A stretch of DNA of 64,000 nucleotides from Bacteroidota bacterium (GCA_015222055.1 JADFUR010000019.1:1-64000), one strand, 5' to 3'. Positions 20,234 to 28,281 are shown, numbered from the stretch's first letter. The notes: generated by a model not told the origin, from the sequence alone. Program-made: numbers and translations.

Positions 20234-20340
20234 GCTCTTTTGAATTTATAATCCGAAAACTTTTTTAGCACGTTTGTAAGATTGTTTTGTTGGGGATTCG
20301 GTTTGGTGCGAACGTTACGCTAAGTTTTGTTGCCGATTGC
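20234..20340. repeat. Dispersed repeat copy B, upstream of rloA
   Basis: Direct-repeat partner of 18086-18195 in the same orientation. Its palindrome is degenerate (TTTTGAATT against AATCCGAAAA), so it does not form a good terminator. Its right end is one half of the attC-like structure at 20308-20437. The rest of the gene-free stretch 20043-20439 is AT-rich and holds the rloA promoter. Confidence 0.7.
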
Positions 20341-20437
20341 GGGTTGATTTCCTATCAAGCCGCACCACAGTTGATGCGTGCTACATAATTGGTTTTCAGA
20401 ACAAAACCGGCAATTAAATTTAGCGTTTGTTATCGCC
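20308..20437 (-). other. attC-like nested inverted repeat after the DUF1016 gene
   Basis: Three blocks pair in nested order across a 72-nt centre: GCGAAC (20308-20313) with GTTATCGC (20429-20436, two extra bases), ACGCTAA (20317-20323) with TTAGCGT (20420-20426), and TTGCCG (20330-20335) with CGGCAA (20408-20413). Unpaired spacers match in size (6 and 6 nt; 3 and 2 nt). On the minus strand the gene-proximal end reads GATAACAAACGC, which resembles the TAACAAACGC end of Vibrio VCR attC sites (from memory). An integron-type site is inferred; no integrase is in the window. Confidence 0.45.
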
Positions 20438-20439
20438 TT

Positions 20440-21468
20440 TTATTCTTCTTTCATTTCGTTTTCTATAAGCTTTCTGATTTCATCTACTGATGGTAATTTA
20501 CCCCTTAATGTTTCTGGTAATTCTTTTGTCAATCTGTATTCTGCAACTCCAATTGGCTTATTTTGAATGCGTAAAGCATATTCAACTTCTATTGAATCTT
20601 TTTCGGGGCATAGAATAATTCCAATTGAGGGATTATCATCAGGCTGTTTTAATTGTTCATCTACAAGCTCTAAATAGTAATTCATTTTACCTGCAAATTC
20701 AGGTTCAAATTCCACTGTTTTTATGTCAACAACAACGAGACATTTTAATATCCGATGATAAAACAATAAATCCAAACGGTAATTTTTCGTGTTTAATTTC
20801 AATGGATACCGATTACCTATAAAACAAAAACCATATCCCAATTCCATTAGTAAATTTCGAACCTTTTCAATCATTGCACTTTCCAACTTTCGTTCTAAAA
20901 CTGGAGCTGTCAATCCAAGAAAATCAAGATTATATACACTTTTCAAAGAATTCTCTGCTTGTTCCGATTGATGAACAGTCAACGCTTTTTCAAAATTGTT
21001 TTGTTTAGGTTCTAACTTGTAATGCTTATATGCTTCAGATTTTATCTGAATTAATAAAAATGAGCGACTCCAAGCTGACTCTATCGTAGATTGCAGGTAG
21101 AATTTTCGTGCATCTTCTTCTTTCTCTTTTTGTATGATAAGAATATTTTGGCCCCAAGGTATTTGACTTGCAAGTTTCAATAATTCACTTTTCTCTTTGT
21201 ATGCAAGATAAAATTGCCTCATTAGCCACAAATTATTCGCAGAAAAACCATCAGTGCCATTAAAAATAGTCTTCAAATCTTTAGACAATTTTTCAACAAT
21301 AGATTTCCCCCATCCAAATTCTTCTTGTCTTTTGACAATCAGGCTACCAATATCATAGTTTAATTGTGTCGCAGAAAAATTAATTGCTTTACTCGCATTT
21401 ATTCTGGCAATGTTAATTGCTTCTGTAATCTCTTTTAGTAGTGGTATATATGCGTTTCTATCAATCAT
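20440..21468 (-). CDS. DUF1016/YhcG-family PD-(D/E)xK nuclease
   Basis: 342 residues with the helical DUF1016 N-terminal domain (QLNYDIGSLIVKRQ.. FGWGKSIVEKLSKDL, FSANNLWLMRQFY, ASQIPWGQNILII) and a C-terminal PD-(D/E)xK nuclease-like domain: RLDLLFYH supplies the first Asp, and VVVDIKTVEF occupies the (E/D)xK position. Most relatives have ELK there, so E is replaced by D. PDNPSIGIILCPEKD is the conserved late segment. The family occurs in defence and restriction-modification loci. It stands alone as a cassette-like unit bounded by 11-bp inverted repeats (20427-20437 and 21590-21600). Confidence 0.85.
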   Translation of the reverse strand: MIDRNAYIPLLKEITEAINIARINASKAINFSATQLNYDIGSLIVKRQEEFGWGKSIVEKLSKDLKTIFNGTDGFSANNLWLMRQFYLAYKEKSELLKLASQIPWGQNILIIQKEKEEDARKFYLQSTIESAWSRSFLLIQIKSEAYKHYKLEPKQNNFEKALTVHQSEQAENSLKSVYNLDFLGLTAPVLERKLESAMIEKVRNLLMELGYGFCFIGNRYPLKLNTKNYRLDLLFYHRILKCLVVVDIKTVEFEPEFAGKMNYYLELVDEQLKQPDDNPSIGIILCPEKDSIEVEYALRIQNKPIGVAEYRLTKELPETLRGKLPSVDEIRKLIENEMKEE

Positions 21469-21485
21469 CTTTTTTTACCTCTATT

Positions 21486-21548
21486 TCTCCAACAGCTGTT
21501 GGACTTTTCAAAAATACCGCTTAAACATAAAATCTCCAACAGTTGTTC
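21486..21548 (-). promoter_or_regulatory. Paired palindromic operator-like sites before the DUF1016 gene
   Basis: TCTCCAACAG(C/T)TGTT occurs twice in direct orientation, at 21486-21500 and 21533-21547, 47 bp apart (between four and five helical turns). The first copy extends into a perfect 14-bp palindrome CCAACAGCTGTTGG (21489-21502); the second keeps the core. They lie 18-80 bp upstream of the start and could bind a dimeric repressor; the binder is unknown. Confidence 0.35.
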
Positions 21549-21596
21549 AAGATTTATAAATGCTTATCAAAAAAGTGCGTTTTTTAATTGGCGATA

Positions 21597-21692
21597 ACAA
21601 CATCTTAATAAGACACACTAACATGTCTTATTCTCATTATAATACATATAATCTGTTGTATAATTACCACAAAAAAATGTTTTATATCCAAA
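21597..21692. repeat. Direct repeat E, between the toxin and DUF1016 units
   Basis: Aligns with 22751-22868 in the same orientation. Shared segments are ACAACATCTTAATAA at the left end, TCTGTTGTATAAT.ACCACAAAAAA, and TTTATATCCAAA at the right end. Each copy has its own internal hairpin (here AAGACA..TGTCTT). Beyond it, 21693-21805 is AT-rich with no feature seen. Confidence 0.6.
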
Positions 21693-21805
21693 AACAAAAA
21701 ATATTGTGTTTTTGATACAGTTTATATTATTACGGTAAACTTATAAATTTTGCGTGAGCTAACAAATTCTTTTTTTTGTTTTATTTATTTTAGGCATTGA
21801 TTTTT

Positions 21806-22060
21806 TTAATAAAAAAAATGTCGTAGTCGGAGACTACGACAAGCAAGAGTAGTTAATGGAATATTATTTAATTCTATAAATCTCGCTCGCTTCTCAAATT
21901 GAGAAGTACAACAAGTAAATATAACTAATTCATCTGATGGATTGGCAATTACAATAAAATAATGAGGGTTTTTTGTTGCAGAAAGTTTGTTGCTTTTAAA
22001 ATAATAAATCTTCCCTTTATCAATTGACAAACTAAAGGTTTGCCCGCTAACAAGTACCAT
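21806..22060 (-). CDS. Truncated toxin-like partner of the Panacea antitoxin
   Basis: 84 residues overlapping the antitoxin gene by 14 bp, as expected for the second gene of a toxin-antitoxin pair. The preserved part (KGKIYYFKS..., PHYFIVIANPSDELVIFTCCTS) looks like a small beta barrel and is faintly MazF/PemK-like, but I do not recognise the family with confidence. The last dozen codons are encoded by a perfect palindrome (21820-21840) that seems to have replaced the true 3' end, so the protein is probably truncated and perhaps harmless. Confidence 0.5.
   Translation of the reverse strand: MVLVSGQTFSLSIDKGKIYYFKSNKLSATKNPHYFIVIANPSDELVIFTCCTSQFEKRARFIELNNIPLTTLACRSLRLRHFFY
21820..21840 (-). 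repeat. Palindrome inside the toxin 3' end, terminator-like
   Basis: Perfect 9-bp inverted repeat GTCGTAGTC/GACTACGAC around three bases. On the minus strand it is followed by A and eight Ts, so it could terminate transcription within the coding frame. It looks like a REP-type dispersed palindrome and is unlike the repeat copies A-F of this window. Confidence 0.6.
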
Positions 22061-22643
22061 AAGCTAAAGCAACATTTTCTGAATACAGGTCTTTAGCTAA
22101 TTCTTTCAACTCTTTGGATTCCTTAAATATCGTGCAATTATCATTTGCAGAATCTTCAAAAAAATCTAAATAATTCATTTGAAAACGAGAGGCAGTTCCG
22201 TTTATTAATCCTGCTTCGTGCTTTTTCCATTCTGGGAAAGTATGCGACAACTCTGATAACTCAAATTCAGAAAAATCTCCAAACTCAGAATATACATTCT
22301 TAAGCATAGTCAAATCCGTTTTAGAAAAAATCTTCTCATCAACCTTATTGACAGATTGAAAATTATATTTATCAATAACGTTTATATATTGGTTTCTGTA
22401 ATTAACTTCATCTTCAGATAAAAACAGATTAATCTCAGCTAAGTCTTTTGTGTTGGATGGTATTGGTCCAAATGGCAAAGCAAAATATTGATCCATAATT
22501 ATTGGACGTCCAAATCTTCTTAGATGTGCTCTGTCGGAAAGCCAAATCAACTTGATTGCTTTCATTTTATTAATTGTTCCGCCATCACTATCAGCGAAAT
22601 AATTCAATGCTTGTACAGCTTTTTTATGATTAAAATCAAACAT
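22047..22643 (-). CDS. Panacea/SocA-like (DUF4065) antitoxin
   Basis: 198 residues of the Panacea domain: FDFNHKKAVQALNYFA at the start, then KLIWLSDRAHLRRFGRPI and MDQYFALPFGPIPS, the family's most conserved stretches, and the helical C-terminal half. Panacea proteins act as antitoxins for many unrelated small toxins (PanAT systems). The frame is open further upstream, but MFDF at 22643 is the homologous start; the earlier ATG at 22772 would include repeat-derived codons. It overlaps the toxin-like gene downstream. Confidence 0.8.
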   Translation of the reverse strand: MFDFNHKKAVQALNYFADSDGGTINKMKAIKLIWLSDRAHLRRFGRPIIMDQYFALPFGPIPSNTKDLAEINLFLSEDEVNYRNQYINVIDKYNFQSVNKVDEKIFSKTDLTMLKNVYSEFGDFSEFELSELSHTFPEWKKHEAGLINGTASRFQMNYLDFFEDSANDNCTIFKESKELKELAKDLYSENVALAYGTC

Positions 22644-22750
22644 ACTTATTTTTTCTGTTTGTAAGTTTAACACTATAAACGTAAATATACAATTTTTGTT
22701 TCCTTTTTCCAAATAAAAATCATCAAACTGGGTGGTCAGTATTATGATAC

Positions 22751-22868
22751 ACAACATCTTAATAAAAGACACTATTGCGTCTTATGTTCATTAAGAAGTA
22801 CCTTGAAACTATATATAAAAAAAATGTCTGTTGTATAATCACCACAAAAAAGGTGCTTTATATCCAAA
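22751..22868. repeat. Direct repeat F, upstream of the Panacea pair
   Basis: Partner of 21597-21692, longer by about 22 bp in the middle. Its internal hairpin is AAGAC..GTCTT; the hairpin is present in both copies although loop and stem bases differ. Together E and F bracket the Panacea toxin-antitoxin unit. The gene-free stretch 22644-22993 also holds the hairpin TGTCG..CGACA near 22950-22970 and is otherwise AT-rich. Confidence 0.6.
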
Positions 22869-22993
22869 GATAAAACTTTTTTTCAAAATGAATGGGAATA
22901 ATTAAATAAACAAACAATTCCATTTATTTAGATTATAGTAATATAGCTTGTCGTTAAAAAGCGACAGGGAATTATTATCTGTAGGCTTTTCTC

Positions 22994-24031
22994 TTAATCT
23001 TCTTTCTCGTAATATATTTTGTAATATTTTCGACCATCACTCTCCACGCCTTTCTCAATTAAATCTTTGTTTCCGTGAATATATACATGAAAATTTTTAT
23101 CCAGTTTTAAAATACTTTTAAACTTTCGAGATTGTTTCTTTACAGCTTGATTAGAGATTTCAAAAGAATCATTTAAGTCAATTTCATTTTCTGTTCTATA
23201 TGAATTATCAAATTCACGAAAAGAATTGATTACGTTTTCATTTTGAAATACATCCTCTTCAAATTCACTTTTAACAAACGATTCGTTTTTTTTAAAATAT
23301 TCCACTGTTCGATTTAGCAAATCAATTTTTTCTGTTTTACTTACATCAAATTCCTCGGGCATTTTTTTTGTAACAAAATCTTTTGTTATAGACATAAAGT
23401 CTTTTGTTTTGTTATAATCATCATTACATGATTTCAATTTAAGAAAATCATTCAGCCAGTATTGGGTGTCTCCAGATTTGTCAATTACTAAAGTAGTAAA
23501 TCCTTCTGCTTCGTTTTTATTAAAAACTATACACCCTTTGTCTATCCCTTTTAACTCAAAACCAAATTCATGCTCTATAGAATAATTTATTTCTTCTGGA
23601 TTCATTTTTATGAATGGGACATTATTCTCAGATTTAAAAAGACCAATAGCATTTACAGCTTCTCCATCAAAAATAAAATTATTGAATAAAACAATATTAA
23701 ACTCACCACCTTTAATTTTAGGATGACTTGAATATTCATATAAGAGGTTTGCTAAATTTTTTGATTGTGGAATAAACTCTTTACAATCATGGAATATCTT
23801 TTTTACTGTCATATAAACCTCGTTCAGTTCAAGATTAACTGTATGAGTAAAATTATAAAAGTCTATTGGCTGAAACGGAGACAAGAAGTATTTAAGTAAA
23901 TAATCCACGGTGTCTTCATTTATTTCAGTTGTTTCTTTAGAGATGATTACATTTTCATCCCGTATTTTGTTGCCAACATGGTGAGTTATTAACTTATCAA
24001 GCTTAACATTTGTAAGGTCTAAAGTTGTCAT
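22994..24031 (-). CDS. YejK/NdpA-like nucleoid-associated protein
   Basis: 345 residues matching the 37-kDa nucleoid-associated protein family (PF04245): FYNFTHTVNLELNEVYMTVK, SKNLANLLYEYSSHPKIKGGEF, NAIGLFKSENN.PFIKM, GIDKGCIVFN and TQYWLNDFLK are the family's characteristic blocks. In E. coli YejK binds nucleoid DNA; the Bacteroidota forms are uncharacterised and are often found next to defence genes. It is the last gene of the accessory island, same strand, with no partner in an overlapping operon. Confidence 0.75.
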   Translation of the reverse strand: MTTLDLTNVKLDKLITHHVGNKIRDENVIISKETTEINEDTVDYLLKYFLSPFQPIDFYNFTHTVNLELNEVYMTVKKIFHDCKEFIPQSKNLANLLYEYSSHPKIKGGEFNIVLFNNFIFDGEAVNAIGLFKSENNVPFIKMNPEEINYSIEHEFGFELKGIDKGCIVFNKNEAEGFTTLVIDKSGDTQYWLNDFLKLKSCNDDYNKTKDFMSITKDFVTKKMPEEFDVSKTEKIDLLNRTVEYFKKNESFVKSEFEEDVFQNENVINSFREFDNSYRTENEIDLNDSFEISNQAVKKQSRKFKSILKLDKNFHVYIHGNKDLIEKGVESDGRKYYKIYYEKED

Positions 24032-24106
24032 TAAATGGAGTTATTAATTATTCGTATAAACTTTTTTTTATTAAATTATGAAAAGAAACACTTACGCTTA
24101 TTTTTA

Positions 24107-26068
24107 CTAAGAGTAAAATTCTTGTTTTTGAGATATTAAATCTTCTTTTTCTTGGTTTAGTTGTTCCCAGATACTCATCTCTTTTTCAAGCTCATTTTTC
24201 AGCCAATCATATTTTTTATAAAGATTTTTGCTGTCTACATCTTCATTTTGTTCGGGATTTGCAAATAAATTATCAACATTAGCAATATCTTTCTCAATGC
24301 CCGAAATTTTACTCTCCGACTTTTTAATATTACTCTCTACTTTAGTAATTTTTCTTTCAAACTCTTTTCTCTTCTTGTATAATAATTTATTTGAAGTATT
24401 TTTTTCTTCTTTTGGTGCAGTTTTTATTTCCCTATTTTTTTTCTCCAGCTCTTGAAAAGATGCCAATCTTCTATTCTCAAGAAATTCATGAATACCTCCA
24501 ATATACTGTTTTATGTTTTTATCTTTAAACTCATAAACTTTTTCAGATAAACCATCTAAAAAATATCTATCGTGAGAAACTACAATTAAAGTTCCCGTAT
24601 AACTAATTAAAGACTGTTTAATAATATCTTTCGATTGAATGTCAAGGTGATTTGTAGGCTCATCAAGCACCAATAAATTGTATGGTTGTAACAACAACCT
24701 GATAAACGCCAGCCTTGCTTTTTCGCCACCTGAGAGCACTTCTACTTTTTTATCAATATCATCGCCTCTAAACAAAAAAGCGGCTAAAACATCTCGAATT
24801 TTCGTACGAATATCGCCAACAGCAACATCATCAATAGTTTGAAAAACCGTTTTGTTTTTATTAAGCATATCTGTTTGGTTCTGAGCAAAATACCCAACAT
24901 TCACATTATGCCCAATTTTCATCTCACCGTCATATTGCAATTCTCCGCATATTATTTTAGAAAGGGTAGATTTCCCTTCACCGTTCTTACCAACAAAACT
25001 AACATGTTCACCTCTTTCAATAGTAAAATTAACATCATTTAAAATTACTTTCTCATCATACTTTTTCACTAAATGTTTAGTCTCAACAACAACTAACCCA
25101 GAGCGAGGAGCAGGTGGAAATTTAAATTTTATTGAAGCGTCGTCATCAACATCAATCTCAATAACTTTCATTTTGTCGAGCTGTTTTATTCTCGATTGAA
25201 CTTGCACCGCCTTTGTTGCCTGATATCTAAAACGATTAATAAATTGCGTTGTTTCATCAATTTTCTTTTGTTGATTTTTATAAGCAGCTAATTGTTGTTC
25301 AATTCGCTCTTTGCGTAAAACTCTAAATTTTGAATATGAAACTTTATAATCATACACTTCACCCATTGAAATCTCAATAGTTCGTTTTGTTATATTATCG
25401 AGAAATATTCTATCGTGAGAAACGAGCAAAACAGCACCTTTATAATTTTTAAGATAATCTTCGAGCCACTCAATAGAAACAATGTCGAGATGATTGGTAG
25501 GCTCATCTAATAAAATTAAATCAGGTTTACGCAATAAAATTTTAGCAAGTTCAATTCTCATTCGCCAGCCACCGCTAAACTCCGTTGTTTGTCTATTAAA
25601 ATCTTCATTTGCGAAACCCAAACCAATTAAAGTTTGCTCTACATTTGCATGAAGAGTGTTGCCACCAAGAATATTAAACTGTTCGTTTTTTTCGGTAAGC
25701 TGATTAATCAAATTCATATAATCGTCTGATTCATAATCAGTGCGATTGATGATTTGGTTATTTATTTTATTAATATCATTTTCAATATCTAAAACATCTG
25801 AAAAAGCATCTAAAGCCTCATCAATAACAGTTTTCCCTTTATTAAGAAGCATATTCTGAGGCAGATAACCAATTTTCATGTCTTGTGACAATGCAACTAC
25901 GCCTTTTGTGGCTTTTTGTAAACCAACAATTGCTTTTAACAAAGTTGTTTTTCCTGCTCCGTTTTTGCCTACTAATCCTATTTTGTCGTTTGAATTAATA
26001 AAAAAAGAAATATTTTTAAATAATTCAAAACCTCCAAATTCAATTGTTAATTGATTAACTGATATCAT
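24107..26068 (-). CDS. ABC-F family ATPase (ribosome-associated type)
   Basis: 653 residues with two ABC domains and no membrane segment. Walker A motifs are GLVGKNGAGKTT and SFVGKNGEGKST. Signatures are FSGGWRMRIELA and LSGGEKARLAFIRL, Walker Bs are LILLDEPTNHLD and LLVLDEPTNHLD, and the inter-domain P-site linker (about 240-310) is rich in Lys, Gln and Arg. A C-terminal coiled coil (about 540-650) follows. ABC-F proteins act at the ribosomal E site to rescue stalled or drug-inhibited translation. The start MISVNQLTI at 26068 fits the family; an upstream ATG at 26128 lies in a dispersed repeat. Confidence 0.93.
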   Translation of the reverse strand: MISVNQLTIEFGGFELFKNISFFINSNDKIGLVGKNGAGKTTLLKAIVGLQKATKGVVALSQDMKIGYLPQNMLLNKGKTVIDEALDAFSDVLDIENDINKINNQIINRTDYESDDYMNLINQLTEKNEQFNILGGNTLHANVEQTLIGLGFANEDFNRQTTEFSGGWRMRIELAKILLRKPDLILLDEPTNHLDIVSIEWLEDYLKNYKGAVLLVSHDRIFLDNITKRTIEISMGEVYDYKVSYSKFRVLRKERIEQQLAAYKNQQKKIDETTQFINRFRYQATKAVQVQSRIKQLDKMKVIEIDVDDDASIKFKFPPAPRSGLVVVETKHLVKKYDEKVILNDVNFTIERGEHVSFVGKNGEGKSTLSKIICGELQYDGEMKIGHNVNVGYFAQNQTDMLNKNKTVFQTIDDVAVGDIRTKIRDVLAAFLFRGDDIDKKVEVLSGGEKARLAFIRLLLQPYNLLVLDEPTNHLDIQSKDIIKQSLISYTGTLIVVSHDRYFLDGLSEKVYEFKDKNIKQYIGGIHEFLENRRLASFQELEKKNREIKTAPKEEKNTSNKLLYKKRKEFERKITKVESNIKKSESKISGIEKDIANVDNLFANPEQNEDVDSKNLYKKYDWLKNELEKEMSIWEQLNQEKEDLISQKQEFYS

Positions 26069-26117
26069 AAAGTCTAAGAAATTTATAAAGTTTATAAAGT
26101 TGAAAGTTAAAAGTTGT

Positions 26118-26146
26118 CGCTCTTTCAAATTTAAAATCCGAAAAAG
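26118..26146. repeat. Short partial copy of the dispersed repeat
   Basis: CGCTCTTTCAAATTT and AAATCCGAAAAAG echo the first 28 bp of repeats A and B, including the decayed palindrome. It overlaps the spurious N-terminal extension of the ABC-F frame. Confidence 0.5.
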
Positions 26147-26319
26147 TAAAAAAAATTATTATTGCATTCTGCCCCTTGTGTTTTCCTTTTATATTAATTA
26201 AATTGTTAAACTGTTAAATTGTCATGACCTTCCAGAGTATGAAAGACCTAGAAAAATTGAATTAAATGTTCATTTGTTTTATTGCGAAGCTCTATAATTT
26301 TAACACTGACAGGTTCACT

Positions 26320-26352
26320 AAACATTAAACTTTAAACATTAAACGTTAAACT
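26320..26352. repeat. Short degenerate tandem (T)TAAAC repeats
   Basis: AAACATTAAAC is followed by TTTAAACATTAAAC and GTTAAACTT, a phased AT-rich array just upstream of the -7 box of the next gene. It could be an upstream activating or curved-DNA element, or simple drift. The remainder of 26147-26319 shows nothing I recognise. Confidence 0.3.
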
Positions 26353-26355
26353 TAC

Positions 26356-26363
26356 TATATTTG
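26356..26363 (+). promoter_or_regulatory. Putative -7 box before the metal-receptor gene
   Basis: TATATTTG, 33 bp before the ATG at 26397. It matches the Bacteroidota -7 box; no TTG at -33. Confidence 0.4.
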
Positions 26364-26396
26364 CTTTATTATGCAAAAAAAGACTAAATCTTTGTA

Positions 26397-27185
26397 ATGA
26401 AAAAGAAATTTGTTAATAATTTATCTCAAGAGATAATAATTAATTCCCCGCCACAGCGAATTATTTCTTTAGTGCCGTCAATTACCGAACTATTATTCGA
26501 TTTGCGATTGAACACTGAAATAGTTGGAATAACAAAATACTGTGTTCATCCAAAAGAACTAATAAAAAACAAAACAATTGTTGGTGGCGTTCAAGACATT
26601 GATTTTGCAACAATAAATTTTCTTAAGCCTGATTTAATAATTGCCAATAAAGAAGAAAATGACAAAGACGAAATCATACAACTATCAAAAAATCATACTG
26701 TTTTGATTAGCGATATCAAACAATTTGATGACGCTTTAAAATTAATAAAACATATTGGTGAACTTACCAAGAAAATCGAAATTGCTCAAGCAATAAACAA
26801 AAAAATTATTGATAAATTTTACAACAATAAAATTGCTAAAAAAAATATTAAAGTTGCTTATCTAATCTGGAAAAATCCGTATATCACAATTAACAAAAAA
26901 ACTTTTATTAATGATATGCTTGAAATGTGCGGACTAGAAAATGTTTTTGCAGAAAAAAAAGAACCTTATCCCAAAATAAGCCTTAACGATATAAAACAAG
27001 CTAAACCTGATTTTGTATTATTATCATCAGAGCCTTATTCTTTTAATACTGATGATGCAAAAAAAATTAATGAAAATCTACCCTTTTTAAATATTAAATT
27101 TGTTGATGGAGAGATGTTCTCTTGGTATGGCTCACATATTATAAAATCGTATGACTATTTTCAGACTTTGTTTAATGAAATTTGA
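26397..27185 (+). CDS. Helical-backbone metal receptor (BtuF/FepB-like) without signal peptide
   Basis: 262 residues of the ABC-transporter periplasmic-binding fold (PF01497): PPQRIISLVPSITELLFDL, VGGVQDIDFATINFLKPDLIIA, the long helix near 120-135, and ISLNDIKQAKPDFVLLSSEP in the second lobe. The family binds cobalamin, haem or siderophores. Unlike BtuF it has no signal peptide or lipobox (it starts MKKKFVNNLSQ), so as read it would stay in the cytoplasm. No permease or ATPase is adjacent. B12 is a conceivable ligand given metH, but that is inference. Confidence 0.75.
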   Translation: MKKKFVNNLSQEIIINSPPQRIISLVPSITELLFDLRLNTEIVGITKYCVHPKELIKNKTIVGGVQDIDFATINFLKPDLIIANKEENDKDEIIQLSKNHTVLISDIKQFDDALKLIKHIGELTKKIEIAQAINKKIIDKFYNNKIAKKNIKVAYLIWKNPYITINKKTFINDMLEMCGLENVFAEKKEPYPKISLNDIKQAKPDFVLLSSEPYSFNTDDAKKINENLPFLNIKFVDGEMFSWYGSHIIKSYDYFQTLFNEI

Positions 27186-27217
27186 TTTAGTGCTTTACTT
27201 AATGCAAAATATTAACA

Positions 27218-28237
27218 TTAATTATCTTGACTAATATTTAATTCTACGTTCAATTTATTATCAATTACCTGAATATTATCAACATTAAACTGCAAATTAT
27301 TGTTTGAAATTTCACGCATCATTTTCTCATAAATAGAAGAATAATCTTCTGCCACAGTTTTAAGCTTAACCGAATTTATTTGAGATAGATTTAACACTTT
27401 AAGCAAAATTGATTTGATGTATTCTTTCCAAAGTCCGTTATCTGCCATTAATTGATTGCTAGCACTGTCACTTATCAAAATTTTATAATTGAAATAATAA
27501 TTTGGGATTGAAATTTTGTTATTCTGATACTCAGCCAAAATGTCTGTATTGCTATTTACTTCAGTTAAAATATAATGGCTGCTTATGCAAGTATCTACAT
27601 TATATTTATTTGCGTCTATTTCATACATGGCTTCATATTGACTTCCATATTCCATGTTCATATCCATTTTATACAATTTGCAATCGAATGTTATAAAATC
27701 ATAATTAGTTGTGTTTGTCTCAAGTAAAGGGATTCTAATTCTCACAATTGCCTCATTATATTTTGTATAAAAGCTATTAACTATTGAATCTTTTCCAACT
27801 TTAAAAGAAGCATGTATCTGACTGTAATATTCAAACATATTTTCACTGGCATAACTTTTTAAATTTGAATAATAATCAGTAACGTTTCTGATATTTGAAT
27901 TGTTTAATAATGCAACAATGCTTTTTGCTCTAATTATAGCCAATTCGGTAGCATCAGCAGAATCCATTCCTGGATCAGAAATACCAACTACATCAATAAA
28001 ATTTTTTGTTTGTTTTGGTTCATCAAACAACCACAATGGGATATAACAAGGAGTTGTATTTACTAAATAATTTGAGTTGTTATCTTGCGATGTTGCTTCG
28101 AAATCGTCGAGAAAAGAATTCTCAAAATCATTCTTTTCTTTTTCAATTTCTCTTAATTTTCTTTTTGATGTTTGATTAAGCTGAGCATTTGATATAAAAA
28201 TAAAAAACAGAAAAATAATTGTAGATGCTATCTTCAT
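27218..28237 (-). CDS. Secreted LPP20-like protein
   Basis: 339 residues with an N-terminal signal peptide (MKIASTIIFLFFIFISNAQ) and no lipobox. The region near 85-125 (FIDVVGISDPGMDSADATELAIIRAKSIVALL) resembles the LPP20/LpoB-like domain, in which an Ala-rich helix packs on a sheet. The remaining two thirds are unrecognised and lack membrane spans. Probably periplasmic. Single gene, convergent with the metal-receptor gene and followed upstream by tRNA-His. Confidence 0.5.
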   Translation of the reverse strand: MKIASTIIFLFFIFISNAQLNQTSKRKLREIEKEKNDFENSFLDDFEATSQDNNSNYLVNTTPCYIPLWLFDEPKQTKNFIDVVGISDPGMDSADATELAIIRAKSIVALLNNSNIRNVTDYYSNLKSYASENMFEYYSQIHASFKVGKDSIVNSFYTKYNEAIVRIRIPLLETNTTNYDFITFDCKLYKMDMNMEYGSQYEAMYEIDANKYNVDTCISSHYILTEVNSNTDILAEYQNNKISIPNYYFNYKILISDSASNQLMADNGLWKEYIKSILLKVLNLSQINSVKLKTVAEDYSSIYEKMMREISNNNLQFNVDNIQVIDNKLNVELNISQDN

Positions 28238-28281
28238 ATACTAATCTTAATTAATTTACATCTCGCTAAAATAATAAAAAA

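Noticed and set aside
20308..20437. Calling the island a proven integron
   Set aside because: The fold is suggestive, but no integrase or attI is present and the E/F repeats do not fit attC clearly.
21806..22060. Reading the 84-residue frame as a complete toxin
   Set aside because: The end is encoded by a palindrome and stops abruptly; called truncated instead.
22643..22772. Longer start of the Panacea antitoxin
   Set aside because: The first 43 residues cover the edge of repeat F and have no resemblance to the family, which starts with the helix at MFDF.
26068..26128. N-terminal extension of the ABC-F protein
   Set aside because: The 20 extra residues come from a dispersed repeat and AT-rich slippage-like sequence; family homology begins at MISVNQL (26068).
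26320..26352. Possible CRISPR or iteron array
   Set aside because: Only three short, unequal AT-rich units, no spacers and no cas or rep gene nearby.
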